DNA of 31,961 nt from JAQUYS01 sp964430665 (GCA_964430665.1 CAYSFC010000007.1:1-31961), one strand, 5' to 3'; shown: positions 14,273-22,611, counted from the stretch's first letter. The notes: a model not told the origin generated them from the letters alone. Numbers and translations: made by a program.

Positions 14273-15842
14273 TTTTATTTTTTGCAGCTTTAATCAATCC
14301 ATCAAATAAAGGAGCTGGTTTATCCAAAGAACTTTTCAATTCAGGATGTGCTTGAGTAGCAACAAAGTAAGGATGATTTTGAAGTTCAATAAATTCTGCT
14401 AATCTTCCATCGGGACTTAATCCGCTCAGCAGTAAGCTGTGAGCAGTCAACTGTTCATGATAGTCAGGATTAACTTCATATCTATGTCTATGTCTTTCAG
14501 AAACTTTTTCTTGACCATATAATTGGAATATTTTTGTTCCTTCTTTCAATATAGCATCATATGCTCCAAGACGTAAAGTTCCACCTAAATTTTTAAGATT
14601 TTTTTTATCAGGAAGAATATCTATTACAGGATATTTAGTTTCAGGATCAACTTCGGTTGAATTTGCTCCTTCTAAACCACAAACATTTCTTGCAAATTCA
14701 GTTACAGCTAATTGCAAACCATAACAAATGCCTAAAAAAGGAATGTTATTTTCTCTACAATATTTTATAACTTCGATTTTTCCTTCAACACCACGAGAAC
14801 CAAATCCCCCTGGAACAATAACTGCATCTAATTCCTTCAATGTAGCTAAATTTAAATTCTCTGTATCTACAAATTGAATCTCAGGTGCAATTTCATTATG
14901 TATACAAGAATGATTTATTGCTTCAACTACAGATGCATAAGAATCTTCTAAAGCAGTATATTTACCACAAATACCTATTTTTAAAATTTGCTTAGTTCCA
15001 TGATCCAATACATCTATCCAATTTTGACAAGCTGGTTTGGAAAGCATATTTAATTTTTTAGTTATTATTTCTAAAGTGTTTTGTTTTGCAAAAACTTGAG
15101 GTATTTTATAAACTGAATCAACATCAGGAGCACTTATAACAGATTCACAATCTACATTTGAAAATAAGGCAATTTTTTTTCTTATTTTGTCTTTCAACAT
15201 CTCTTTACATCTACCCAAAATAATGTCTGGGAAAATACCTCTTTCCATAAGTAATTTCATTGATTGTTGTGTTGGTTTAGACTTTTGCTCATCAACACCA
15301 CCAGGAATTGGAACATATGTTAAGTGAACAAATAAAACATTATTCCCTTTTTTTTGTTTTAAACTTCTAGCAGCTTCAAGATACAATTCATTTTCCATAT
15401 CTCCAACAGTGCCACCAATTTCAACTAAAACGATATCTGCATCTTGTTTTTCTCCAATTTCTTCCCACCATTTTTGAATATGTTTTGAAACATGTGGTAT
15501 TAATTGAACTGTTTGTCCTAAAAATTTGCCTTCTCTTTCCAATTCATGAATTTCTGCAAAAACTTTCCCCATAGTTAAATTTTGTCTACCTGTACAAGTA
15601 GTATTTAGAAATCTCTCATAATGACCGAAATCCATATCAACTTCAGTTCCATCATCAAGAACAAAAACTTCTCCATGTTCTATAGGATTCATTGTTCCAG
15701 GATCAACATTAAGATACCCATCACATTTGATTGGAACGACTTTGTAGTTGCAAGATAAAAGATGACCTATACTTGCCGCCGCGATTCCTTTTCCTAAACC
15801 AGAAAGCACACCACCTGTTACTATTATATATTTTCTTTCCAT
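14265..15842 (-). CDS. pyrG: CTP synthase
   Basis: Makes CTP from UTP with glutamine or ammonia. The 525-residue protein has the synthetase domain beginning MERKYIIVTGGVLSGLGKG, with CDGYLNVDPGTMNPIEHGEVFVLDDG and ETGGTVGD-type IGGTVGDMENELYLEA, and the class I glutamine amidotransferase domain with GGFGSRGVEGK, the nucleophile loop FLGICYGLQ and the His-Glu pair in ATQAHPEL. Length is a little below the usual 535-550. Codons for QLTAHSLLLSG near the C-terminus are replaced by a 7-bp-period tract without changing the local length. A TATTTAAAAA box lies about 32 bp upstream. It leads the pyrG-HD operon. Confidence 0.97.
   Translation of the reverse strand: MERKYIIVTGGVLSGLGKGIAAASIGHLLSCNYKVVPIKCDGYLNVDPGTMNPIEHGEVFVLDDGTEVDMDFGHYERFLNTTCTGRQNLTMGKVFAEIHELEREGKFLGQTVQLIPHVSKHIQKWWEEIGEKQDADIVLVEIGGTVGDMENELYLEAARSLKQKKGNNVLFVHLTYVPIPGGVDEQKSKPTQQSMKLLMERGIFPDIILGRCKEMLKDKIRKKIALFSNVDCESVISAPDVDSVYKIPQVFAKQNTLEIITKKLNMLSKPACQNWIDVLDHGTKQILKIGICGKYTALEDSYASVVEAINHSCIHNEIAPEIQFVDTENLNLATLKELDAVIVPGGFGSRGVEGKIEVIKYCRENNIPFLGICYGLQLAVTEFARNVCGLEGANSTEVDPETKYPVIDILPDKKNLKNLGGTLRLGAYDAILKEGTKIFQLYGQEKVSERHRHRYEVNPDYHEQLTAHSLLLSGLSPDGRLAEFIELQNHPYFVATQAHPELKSSLDKPAPLFDGLIKAAKNKNE
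14425..14452. repeat. Four degenerate 7-bp units inside pyrG
   Basis: On the plus strand CTCAGCA-GTAAGCT-GTGAGCA-GTCAACT, a decayed GTNARCN pattern with the same period and number of units as the tract in kae1 (5142-5169). It lies in a variable loop of the glutaminase domain. Confidence 0.55.
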
Positions 15843-15976
15843 ATGGTATATTAAGTTAAATTAAGTTATTTTTAAATATTGTCATTACAAATAATAGTTT
15901 TGTTTTTAAATAAAATTTCTATTTAAATATACAATTAGAAAACTATTTAAACAAGTGATAAAAAAATTATTTATGT

Positions 15977-16243
15977 GTGGGGTTTTTCAATATGGGAACT
16001 AATGGAGATGATTTTGATGAAGTGTATTCTGACGATGGTCGACAATCCTTAATGGATAGCGATAGTATGAGTGCAGAGGAAGATGCTTTCATGCAAGGTT
16101 ATGATGAAATACCTGAATCTTCTGATGAAGATGCTGAAGACAAGTTTTATGAAGAGGCTTTCAAAAGAAAATCTAGACGATCTAAACGAAAAGCAGATTC
16201 GTTTGATGAAGAAGAACTAGAAGCAGATGCTTTACTTCGATAA
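15977..16243 (+). CDS. Small acidic protein, unknown
   Basis: An 88-residue hydrophilic protein without membrane segment or known domain. It is strongly acidic (runs of Asp and Glu throughout), with a single basic patch KRKSRRSKRK near residues 63-72 and a middle motif SMSAEEDAFMQGYDE that may form a short helix. A GTG at 15977 lies 27 bp after the TATA-like CTATTTAAAC, while ATG 15992 follows a GGGG run and would remove five residues; the choice is open. It is probably disordered and may bind nucleic acid or a ribosomal or chromatin-type partner. Not recognised as a family. Confidence 0.6.
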   Translation: MGFFNMGTNGDDFDEVYSDDGRQSLMDSDSMSAEEDAFMQGYDEIPESSDEDAEDKFYEEAFKRKSRRSKRKADSFDEEELEADALLR

Positions 16244-16304
16244 ATAATTTTGAGTTTTTTTCAATGATTTAATTCTTTTAAATTACATCTCTTGTTCTTC
16301 AAAT

Positions 16305-17441
16305 TCATTGTAATAAATTTCTTGTTTTTCCAGCAATCATCCATTCTTCATCTGTAGGAATTACCAAAACTTTAATTTTAGAAGAATCTTTTGTAATTGT
16401 TATTGAATTCGATTTATTTTTATCTACATCAACCTCTATATTAAGACCTTTAAGATTAGAAAGTATTTTTTCTCGCATAAACCACTCATTCTCTCCAATT
16501 CCTGCAGTGAATGTAATTGCATCAACTCTTGGAAGAATTCCAACATAAGATGAAATATATAGTGCTGCTCTATAAGCAAACATATCTAAAGCTAATTCGT
16601 ATTGCTTATTTCCTGCAAAAGTTCCTTCTCTTAAAACTCTAAAATCTGATTCACCAGCAATTCCTTTCAAACCACTATTTTTATTTAACATATTAAAAAT
16701 TTCTTTTAAATTAGTTTTTTCTTTTGCAGCTATGAATGGAATTATTCCTAAATCAAGATCTCCACATCTAGTACCCATAATTAAACCAGATATTGGTGTA
16801 AAACCCATAGAAGTATCGATAGATTTACCTTCTTCAATAGCAGTTATACTTGCACCATTTCCTAAATGACAACTAACAATATTTACAGAATCTTTTTCTA
16901 AAATTCTTTTCGTTTGTAAAGAAATATATTCATGAGATGGACCATGAAAACCATATTTTCTAACTTTGTGTTCTTCATAGTATTTCATAGGTATTCCATA
17001 CAAGAAAGCTTTTCTAGGTATTGTTTGATGAAATGCCGTATCAAAAACTGCAACATGTTTTAAATTAGGCATAACTTTTTGACATGCCTTAATTCCAATA
17101 AGATTGGCAGGATTATGTAATGGTGCTAAATCAGACATCTCTTCAATTTTTTGAACAACTTCATCAGTTATTATAACTGAGGAATTATATTTTTCTCCAC
17201 CATGAACAACTCTATGACCAACAGCATCTATTTGAAATTCTTTTGTTAATTCTAAAACTCTTCTAATTCCATCTTCATGATTCTTAATCTCTTCTTTAAT
17301 TTCTTCTTTATTTATTTTTATAAAAGAATTTGGAGAACCTATTTCATCAACACGACCTCCAATAAGAGTTTCATTTGTTTCAACATTTAATAATTTGAAT
17401 TTTATTGACGAACTTCCACAATTAATAACTAATACATTCAT
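16305..17441 (-). CDS. ackA: Acetate kinase
   Basis: Converts acetyl phosphate and ADP to acetate and ATP, the energy-yielding last step of acetate fermentation. The 378-residue protein is slightly shorter than the usual 395-400. Family blocks are complete: VINCGSSSIKFKLL, GHRVVHGG with the active-site Arg, VFDTAFHQTIP with the catalytic Asp, YGFHGPSHEYIS, SCHLGNGASI, GLIMGTRCGDLD with the second Arg, and FTAGIGENEW. A GGTGA site lies before the ATG. It follows pta after 93 bp holding two hairpins. Acetate kinase is rare in archaea, where an ADP-forming acetyl-CoA synthetase usually does this job; known cases include Methanosarcina. Confidence 0.97.
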   Translation of the reverse strand: MNVLVINCGSSSIKFKLLNVETNETLIGGRVDEIGSPNSFIKINKEEIKEEIKNHEDGIRRVLELTKEFQIDAVGHRVVHGGEKYNSSVIITDEVVQKIEEMSDLAPLHNPANLIGIKACQKVMPNLKHVAVFDTAFHQTIPRKAFLYGIPMKYYEEHKVRKYGFHGPSHEYISLQTKRILEKDSVNIVSCHLGNGASITAIEEGKSIDTSMGFTPISGLIMGTRCGDLDLGIIPFIAAKEKTNLKEIFNMLNKNSGLKGIAGESDFRVLREGTFAGNKQYELALDMFAYRAALYISSYVGILPRVDAITFTAGIGENEWFMREKILSNLKGLNIEVDVDKNKSNSITITKDSSKIKVLVIPTDEEWMIAGKTRNLLQ

Positions 17442-17467
17442 ACTAAAATCACCTTTTGATTTTGTAT

Positions 17468-17513
17468 GTGCTTAAAGTTTTCTGAACTTTAGCACAATAG
17501 TTGCTTTGCAACT
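17468..17513 (-). other. Two hairpins between pta and ackA
   Basis: AGTTGC-AAA-GCAACT (17513-17499) and the longer stem GTGCTAAAGTT/AACTTTAAGCAC (17495-17468, one bulged base) lie in the pta-ackA gap. Neither is followed by a T run on the transcribed strand, so they are more likely mRNA processing or stability elements than terminators. Confidence 0.55.
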
Positions 17514-17534
17514 TTTTGTTATGAAGATTTAGCT

Positions 17535-18515
17535 TCAAGAACATTTTTTTGCCTCTAAAGCAGTTATTGCAACCACGTTAACTATATCTTCAACAGAACA
17601 TCCACGACTTAAATCATTTATTGGTTTTTTCAAACCTTGAATTATTGGTCCTATTGCTTCTGTTCCAGCAAATCTTTGAACTAATTTATATCCAATATTT
17701 CCACTATTTAAATCCGGAAAAATTAAAATATTTGCATCCCCCTGTATTTTACATTTAGGACATTTAAGTTTTGCAATTTCAGGAACTATTGCTGCATCGA
17801 CTTGCATTTCTCCTTCAATCATTAAATCAGGTTTTTTATTCTTAGCTAAAACTACAGCTTTTTTTACTTTCTCCACTTCTTCAGATTTTCCACTTCCTTT
17901 TGTGGAAAAAGAAAGCATAGCAACTTTAGGGTTTAAATTAAAGTTCTTAGCAGATTCTGCAGTACATATTGCAATTTCAGCTAATTCTGAAGCAGTAGGA
18001 TTTATTACTATTGCACAATCAGCAAATAAAAATTGTCTTTTTTCACCACACATTAAAAAGAAACTTGATGCTGTATTAATTCCTTTTTTAGTTTTTATAA
18101 TTTGCAGTGCAGGTCTAAGAACATCTGCTGAATGAGAAACTGCACCAGAAACCATTCCATCTGCATCCCCTTCATTAACAAGCATAGTTCCAAGATAATT
18201 ATTGTCTTGAATTTTTTGTTTGGCTTCCTCTAAAGTCATCCCTTTACGTTTTCTTATATTGTATAAATAGTGAGCATAAACATCTTTAGCAGAAAATGTT
18301 TTAGGATCAATTATTTTTGCATCTTTTATGTACAAATTTAATTTTTTTGCCTTTGCTTTTATCTTTGCTTCATCTCCAAGAAGAGTAATTCTAGCAATTT
18401 TTTTTGAAAGTATTATTTCAGTTGCTTTTAATATTCTACTATCTTCGCCTTCAGCTAAAACAATACGTTTTATATTTTTTTTAGCTTGTAATTTAATTGT
18501 ATCTAGTAATTTCAT
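17535..18515 (-). CDS. pta: Phosphate acetyltransferase
   Basis: Exchanges CoA of acetyl-CoA for phosphate, giving acetyl phosphate for acetate kinase. The 326-residue protein is the short single-domain bacterial/Methanosarcina form. Visible blocks are RIVLAEGEDSRILKATEI, YLGTMLVNEGDADGMVSGAVSHSADVLRP (about 108-137), the LMCGEKRQFLFADCAIVINPTASELAEIA region, LSFSTKGSGKSEEVEKV, GDANILIFPDLNSGNIGYKLVQR and GPIIQGLKKPINDLSRGCS at the end. The start at ATG 18515 is one base after the hydA stop and has GGAGCACC upstream; an in-frame start at 18587 inside hydA would add unrelated residues. Physical coupling to hydA implies one operon. Confidence 0.97.
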   Translation of the reverse strand: MKLLDTIKLQAKKNIKRIVLAEGEDSRILKATEIILSKKIARITLLGDEAKIKAKAKKLNLYIKDAKIIDPKTFSAKDVYAHYLYNIRKRKGMTLEEAKQKIQDNNYLGTMLVNEGDADGMVSGAVSHSADVLRPALQIIKTKKGINTASSFFLMCGEKRQFLFADCAIVINPTASELAEIAICTAESAKNFNLNPKVAMLSFSTKGSGKSEEVEKVKKAVVLAKNKKPDLMIEGEMQVDAAIVPEIAKLKCPKCKIQGDANILIFPDLNSGNIGYKLVQRFAGTEAIGPIIQGLKKPINDLSRGCSVEDIVNVVAITALEAKKCS

Positions 18516-18516
18516 T

Positions 18517-20223
18517 TTATAGGTGCTCCTTTTTAGAATACTTTGTATGCAGTAATTCATGAGCTTTCTTACCACCAAATTCACCAATGTGGTCTTTATA
18601 AAGTTTTAGTACTTGTTTATTTTTATGAGATTTTCTTATTTTTTTATTCTTATCTTCTTTATTTAATGCTTCAGCTCTTTTTTCAAGAACTTCATCATCT
18701 TCGTATCTTGGTTGACCTCCGCCACCAACACAACCACCATAACAAGCCATAATTTCTACAAATTGATAAGGGCAAGTGCCATCTTTAATTTTATTCATTA
18801 TTTTTCTAGCTTCACCTAGAGTATGAACGACAGCAGCTTTAATTATATAATCTCCAATCTTAACTTCAAATTCTTTTAAAGTTTTCAATCCACGAATTTG
18901 TTTGTACTCAATATCTTTATTATCTTTTCCTGTTATGAAATCTGCTGCAGTTCTAAGTGCAGCTTCCATAACTCCCCCAGTTCTACCAAATATAGTTCCT
19001 GCGCCAGTACATTCACCCAAAGGATTATCAAAATCAGAATCTTTTAGATTTTTAAAATCAATATTAAACTCTTTTATTAATTTTGCAAGTTCAATAGTTG
19101 TTAAAACATAATTTGTGTCATGTTTTAATTCAGGTCTAGTAATCTCGTATTTTTTTGCAGTACAAGGCATAATATCCACAAGAACAATATCTTCAGGTTT
19201 AATTTTATTTTTTTTAGCATAATATGTTTTAACCATAGATGCAATCATTGCTTGAGGACTTTTACAAGTAGACATATGTTTAAATTCTTCAAAGAAAAAT
19301 TGTTCACCAAATTTTATCCAAGCAGGACAACAAGTACTAATCAACGGAAGATTTTTATTTTCTTTTAATCTTTTTACAAATTCTGTTGCCTCTTCAATAA
19401 TAGTTATATCTGCACCAACATTTGTATCAAAAACTTTCTGGAAACCTATTTCTTTTAAAGCAGTGACCATTTTCCCTGTCACAGAGTTTCCAGGTTCCAT
19501 GCCGAAACATTCACCCAATGATGCTCTTATCGATGGTGCTGTTTGAGCAACCACATGTTTTCCAGAATTTAAAGCATCAATAACAATATCTAAATTACTT
19601 TTCTCCGTTAAAGCACCAGTAGGACAAACAATAACGCATTGTCCACAATTAACACAAGAACTATCCTTCATAGGAATATCGAAAGGAGTACTAACTTTAG
19701 TAGTAAATCCTCTATGTTCAAAACCAATTGCATTCACTGTTTGAATATCTCTACACATTCGTACACATCTTCCACAAAGAATACACTTACTAGTATCTCT
19801 TACAATTGAAGTACTACTAGAATCAACTTCGAAAGGTCTTTTTTCTCCCTCATAAAGTATTTCTTCAATACCGTATTCTTTAGAATATTTTTGAAGTTTA
19901 CAACTTAGATTTTGAGGACAAGTTACACAACTATAATCATGATTAGCTAAAATTAAACCCAAATTAATTTTTCTATCTTTTAAAATCTGTGGAGTGTGTG
20001 TTTTTACAACCATACCATTTTGTATAGGTGTGCTACATGAAGTTACAGGTTTTGGAAATCCTTCAACTTCCACAATACACATTCGACAAGCTCCAACAAT
20101 TTTTAATCTAGGATGATAACAAAGATGAGGAATTTTTATACCATATCGTTTAGCAACTTCTAATATTTTTTCTCCTTCTTTACCTTCAACGTCCTTTCCA
20201 TTAATTGTAAATTTAATTTTCAT
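18517..20223 (-). CDS. hydA: [FeFe]-hydrogenase catalytic subunit HydA
   Basis: Cytoplasmic catalytic subunit of an NAD(H)-linked [FeFe]-hydrogenase, 568 residues. In order: a [2Fe-2S] domain with Cys35, 46, 49 and 63; a His-ligated [4Fe-4S] site (His95, Cys99, 102, 108); a two-cluster ferredoxin domain (Cys147/150/153/157 and Cys190/193/196/200); then the H-cluster domain. The L1 motif is STCCPAW with Cys298 and Cys299, L2 is MPCTAKKYE with Cys354, Lys357 and Glu360, and L3 is ACYGGCVGGGGQP with Cys494 and Cys498. All H-cluster ligands and the proton-relay Cys are present; TS is swapped to ST in L1 and the usual Pro of L3 is Tyr. A short small-subunit-like tail ends the protein. The genes for HydE, HydF and HydG maturases are not in the window. 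Confidence 0.97.
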   Translation of the reverse strand: MKIKFTINGKDVEGKEGEKILEVAKRYGIKIPHLCYHPRLKIVGACRMCIVEVEGFPKPVTSCSTPIQNGMVVKTHTPQILKDRKINLGLILANHDYSCVTCPQNLSCKLQKYSKEYGIEEILYEGEKRPFEVDSSSTSIVRDTSKCILCGRCVRMCRDIQTVNAIGFEHRGFTTKVSTPFDIPMKDSSCVNCGQCVIVCPTGALTEKSNLDIVIDALNSGKHVVAQTAPSIRASLGECFGMEPGNSVTGKMVTALKEIGFQKVFDTNVGADITIIEEATEFVKRLKENKNLPLISTCCPAWIKFGEQFFFEEFKHMSTCKSPQAMIASMVKTYYAKKNKIKPEDIVLVDIMPCTAKKYEITRPELKHDTNYVLTTIELAKLIKEFNIDFKNLKDSDFDNPLGECTGAGTIFGRTGGVMEAALRTAADFITGKDNKDIEYKQIRGLKTLKEFEVKIGDYIIKAAVVHTLGEARKIMNKIKDGTCPYQFVEIMACYGGCVGGGGQPRYEDDEVLEKRAEALNKEDKNKKIRKSHKNKQVLKLYKDHIGEFGGKKAHELLHTKYSKKEHL

Positions 20224-20236
20224 TTATTAAAAACCT

Positions 20237-21997
20237 TTATTTTTTATCTATTGCTTTGAAAACACAAACTTCATAACATTTCCCACATTTAATACATTTA
20301 CTCTGATCTATAATATGTTTCTCTTTAGGATTACCTGATATTGCTCCAACAGGACAATGTATTTTACAATTCCCGCAACCAACACACTTATCATTTATTT
20401 CATAATGAATTAAATTTTCACACACATGTGCAGGACAAGTTTTATCTCTTATATGTGCAATATATTCATCATAAAAATTTTCAATAGTCGATAAAACAGG
20501 ATTTGGGGCGAATTGACCTAAACCACATAAAGCATTATTTTGTATAAATTTAGCCAATTCTTTCAACTTATCTACATCTTCTAGTTTAGCAACACCTCTT
20601 GATATTTTTATTAATATCTCAAGCATACGCTTAGTTCCTTCTCTACATGGAACACATTTACCACAACTTTCACTTTGAGTAAATGTTAAAAAATATTTTG
20701 CAATATTAACCATACAAGTATTTTCATCAGTAATTATAAATGAACCAGAACCCATAATTGTTTTTAGAGATTTTATTTCTTCATAACCTAATTTAGTGTT
20801 GAATTTATTTGGAGTTATACAACCGCCAGCAGGACCTCCTGAAAATAGTGCTTTTATTTTTGTTCCAGAAGGAGTTCCACCACCAATATCTATTAAAATT
20901 TCTTTCAAAGTAGTACCAAAAGGAACCTCAATCACACCCGTTCTTTTGATATCTCCACTCAAACAAATTATTTTTGTACCTCTTGATTTTTTAGTACCTA
21001 CTTTAGAATATTTTTTAGCACCTATCTGCATTATTGTTGAAACATGTCCCCAAGTACCAACATTATTTACTATTGTGGGTTTATCGTTAACTCCTTTTTG
21101 AGCGGGGTAAGGTGGTCTTGGTTGAGGATTTCCTCTTTTACCTTCAATACTTTGAATTAAAGCAGTTTCTTCTCCACAAACATAAGCTCCTGCACCTTTC
21201 TGAATTCTTAAACTCAAATCAAAACCTTTAATTCCGAGAATATTTTTTCCTAAAAGTTTTTCTTTATTACAAATATCAATTGCAGTTTGTAATGTTTTAA
21301 TTGCCAAAGGATATTCTGCTCTAGTGTATATTATTGCATCTTTAGCACCAGTTGCATATGCACCAATAAGAATACCTTCAATGATTTTGAAAGGATCACT
21401 TTCCATCAAAGTTCTATTCATAAATGCGCCAGGATCGCCCTCATCACCATTACAAATTATAACTTTTTCTTCTTTTTTTTCAGCAATAAAACTCCATTTT
21501 TTAGCAGTTGGAAATCCCGCTCCACCTCTACCTCTAAGTCCAGATATTTCTATTTCTTTTATCACTTCATTTGGTGTTAATTTAATTGCTTTCTTTAAAC
21601 CACTAAATCCTTCTTTGGAAATATAATGATCTATGTTCAAAGGATTAATAACACCACAATTATTCATAACAAGCTTTTTCTGTTTTTTATAAAAAGGAAG
21701 TTCATTTAATTCGTTACAAATAAATTTTTCTTCGTAAATTTTTTTATTCTTAATTGCTTTAGCTAATTTTTGAACATCTTCTCTTTGAACTTTTCCATAA
21801 ATATATTTTTTCCCATCTTGAATCACAGTTACAATCGGTTCATTATAACACATACCAATACAACCTGTTTGAATTATAGGCATAGAAATTTCTTGTTTTT
21901 GTAATTCTTCTAAAACTTCTCTTGCCCCTGCAGAAATTCCACAAGTAGCCAAACCTATTGTGATTCTGTCTCCATCCAATTCTGGTGCAATTTTCAT
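20237..21997 (-). CDS. hydB: HydB, NuoF-like flavoprotein subunit
   Basis: NAD(H)-binding, FMN-containing subunit of the trimeric hydrogenase, 586 residues. The N-terminal thioredoxin-like region shows Cys19, Cys46 and Cys50. The NuoF core has the FMN/NAD motifs GLRGRGGAGFPTAKKW, GDEGDPGAFMNR and GAGAYVCGEETALI with KRGNPQPRPPYPA, then the [4Fe-4S] site SCGKCVPCREGTKRM with a distal Cys in ALCGLGQ. A two-cluster ferredoxin tail carries Cys538/541/544/548 and Cys568/571/574/578. This domain order is the one seen in electron-bifurcating HydABC, and in NADP-reducing hydrogenases. It overlaps hydC by 4 bp and is followed by hydA after 13 bp. Confidence 0.96.
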   Translation of the reverse strand: MKIAPELDGDRITIGLATCGISAGAREVLEELQKQEISMPIIQTGCIGMCYNEPIVTVIQDGKKYIYGKVQREDVQKLAKAIKNKKIYEEKFICNELNELPFYKKQKKLVMNNCGVINPLNIDHYISKEGFSGLKKAIKLTPNEVIKEIEISGLRGRGGAGFPTAKKWSFIAEKKEEKVIICNGDEGDPGAFMNRTLMESDPFKIIEGILIGAYATGAKDAIIYTRAEYPLAIKTLQTAIDICNKEKLLGKNILGIKGFDLSLRIQKGAGAYVCGEETALIQSIEGKRGNPQPRPPYPAQKGVNDKPTIVNNVGTWGHVSTIMQIGAKKYSKVGTKKSRGTKIICLSGDIKRTGVIEVPFGTTLKEILIDIGGGTPSGTKIKALFSGGPAGGCITPNKFNTKLGYEEIKSLKTIMGSGSFIITDENTCMVNIAKYFLTFTQSESCGKCVPCREGTKRMLEILIKISRGVAKLEDVDKLKELAKFIQNNALCGLGQFAPNPVLSTIENFYDEYIAHIRDKTCPAHVCENLIHYEINDKCVGCGNCKIHCPVGAISGNPKEKHIIDQSKCIKCGKCYEVCVFKAIDKK

Positions 21998-22578
21998 TTT
22001 ATATTCTTAATTATTTTTTGAACCTTTTCTTCAGTAAGTTCTCCATAAATTTCATCATTAATCATCATAGCAGGCGCCCTAGCACAAGCACCAATACAAT
22101 TAACTATCTCTAAAGAAAATTTATCATCTTCTGTTACTTCTCCAGGTTTTATTTTTAATAAGTTTTCTAAATATGTAATTAATTTAAGAGAATGTTTAAC
22201 ATGACAAGCAGTCCCATTACAAATCTTAATTTGATTTTGTCCTTGATTTTTTAATTTAAATTCTGAATAAAAAGTTGCAACTCCAATCAAATCAGTCAAA
22301 GGAATATTATTTTCTGTTGAAATTTGAACAAGTTCTTCTTCAGTTATGTGATTATCATTATTTTGAGCTTCTTGAAGCAATTCTATGATGTTAGATTTTT
22401 TAATTTTTTCTTCTTCAATTTCTTTTAAGAAATCTGCTTTAAGAATTTTCAAATCTGCTTCAGAAGGTTTTTTTGTACCAACATATTTTTCATATTTAAA
22501 ATATTTATTATTCTTTTGTATTCCGTGATATAAATAGTAATAATATGTATCTTTTATCTTTATATGTCTCAATTCCAC
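21994..22578 (-). CDS. hydC: HydC, NuoE-like [2Fe-2S] subunit with extension
   Basis: Third hydrogenase subunit, 194 residues. The thioredoxin-like NuoE domain begins near residue 62 (NIIELLQEAQ), includes LIGVATFYSEF and binds [2Fe-2S] through Cys120, Cys125, Cys161 and Cys165 (CNGTACHVKHS, CIGACARAPA). The first 55 or so residues are unusual: a tyrosine-rich beta-hairpin-like stretch (DTYYYYLYHGIQ, KYFKYEKYVGTKKPSE) followed by a charged helix. There is no other Met before the core, so the extension appears genuine. It starts at GTG 22578, 28 bp after a TATATAAATAAA box; a TTG two codons later is the alternative. It is the first gene of hydC-hydB-hydA-pta-ackA and its last four bases overlap hydB. 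Confidence 0.93.
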   Translation of the reverse strand: MELRHIKIKDTYYYYLYHGIQKNNKYFKYEKYVGTKKPSEADLKILKADFLKEIEEEKIKKSNIIELLQEAQNNDNHITEEELVQISTENNIPLTDLIGVATFYSEFKLKNQGQNQIKICNGTACHVKHSLKLITYLENLLKIKPGEVTEDDKFSLEIVNCIGACARAPAMMINDEIYGELTEEKVQKIIKNIK

Positions 22579-22599
22579 CTTGAGATGTTTTTAGAATGT

Positions 22600-22611
22600 T
22601 TTATTTATATA
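22600..22611 (-). promoter_or_regulatory. Promoter of the hydCBA-pta-ackA operon
   Basis: TATATAAATAAA on the minus strand, centred 28 bp before the hydC GTG, places the transcription start at about the start codon. No other comparable box is seen ahead of hydB, hydA or pta, which suggests one transcript. Confidence 0.6.

Noticed and set aside
20796..21626. Plus-strand frames of about 100 codons opposite hydB
   Set aside because: Shadows of a well-conserved gene; composition typical of antisense frames.
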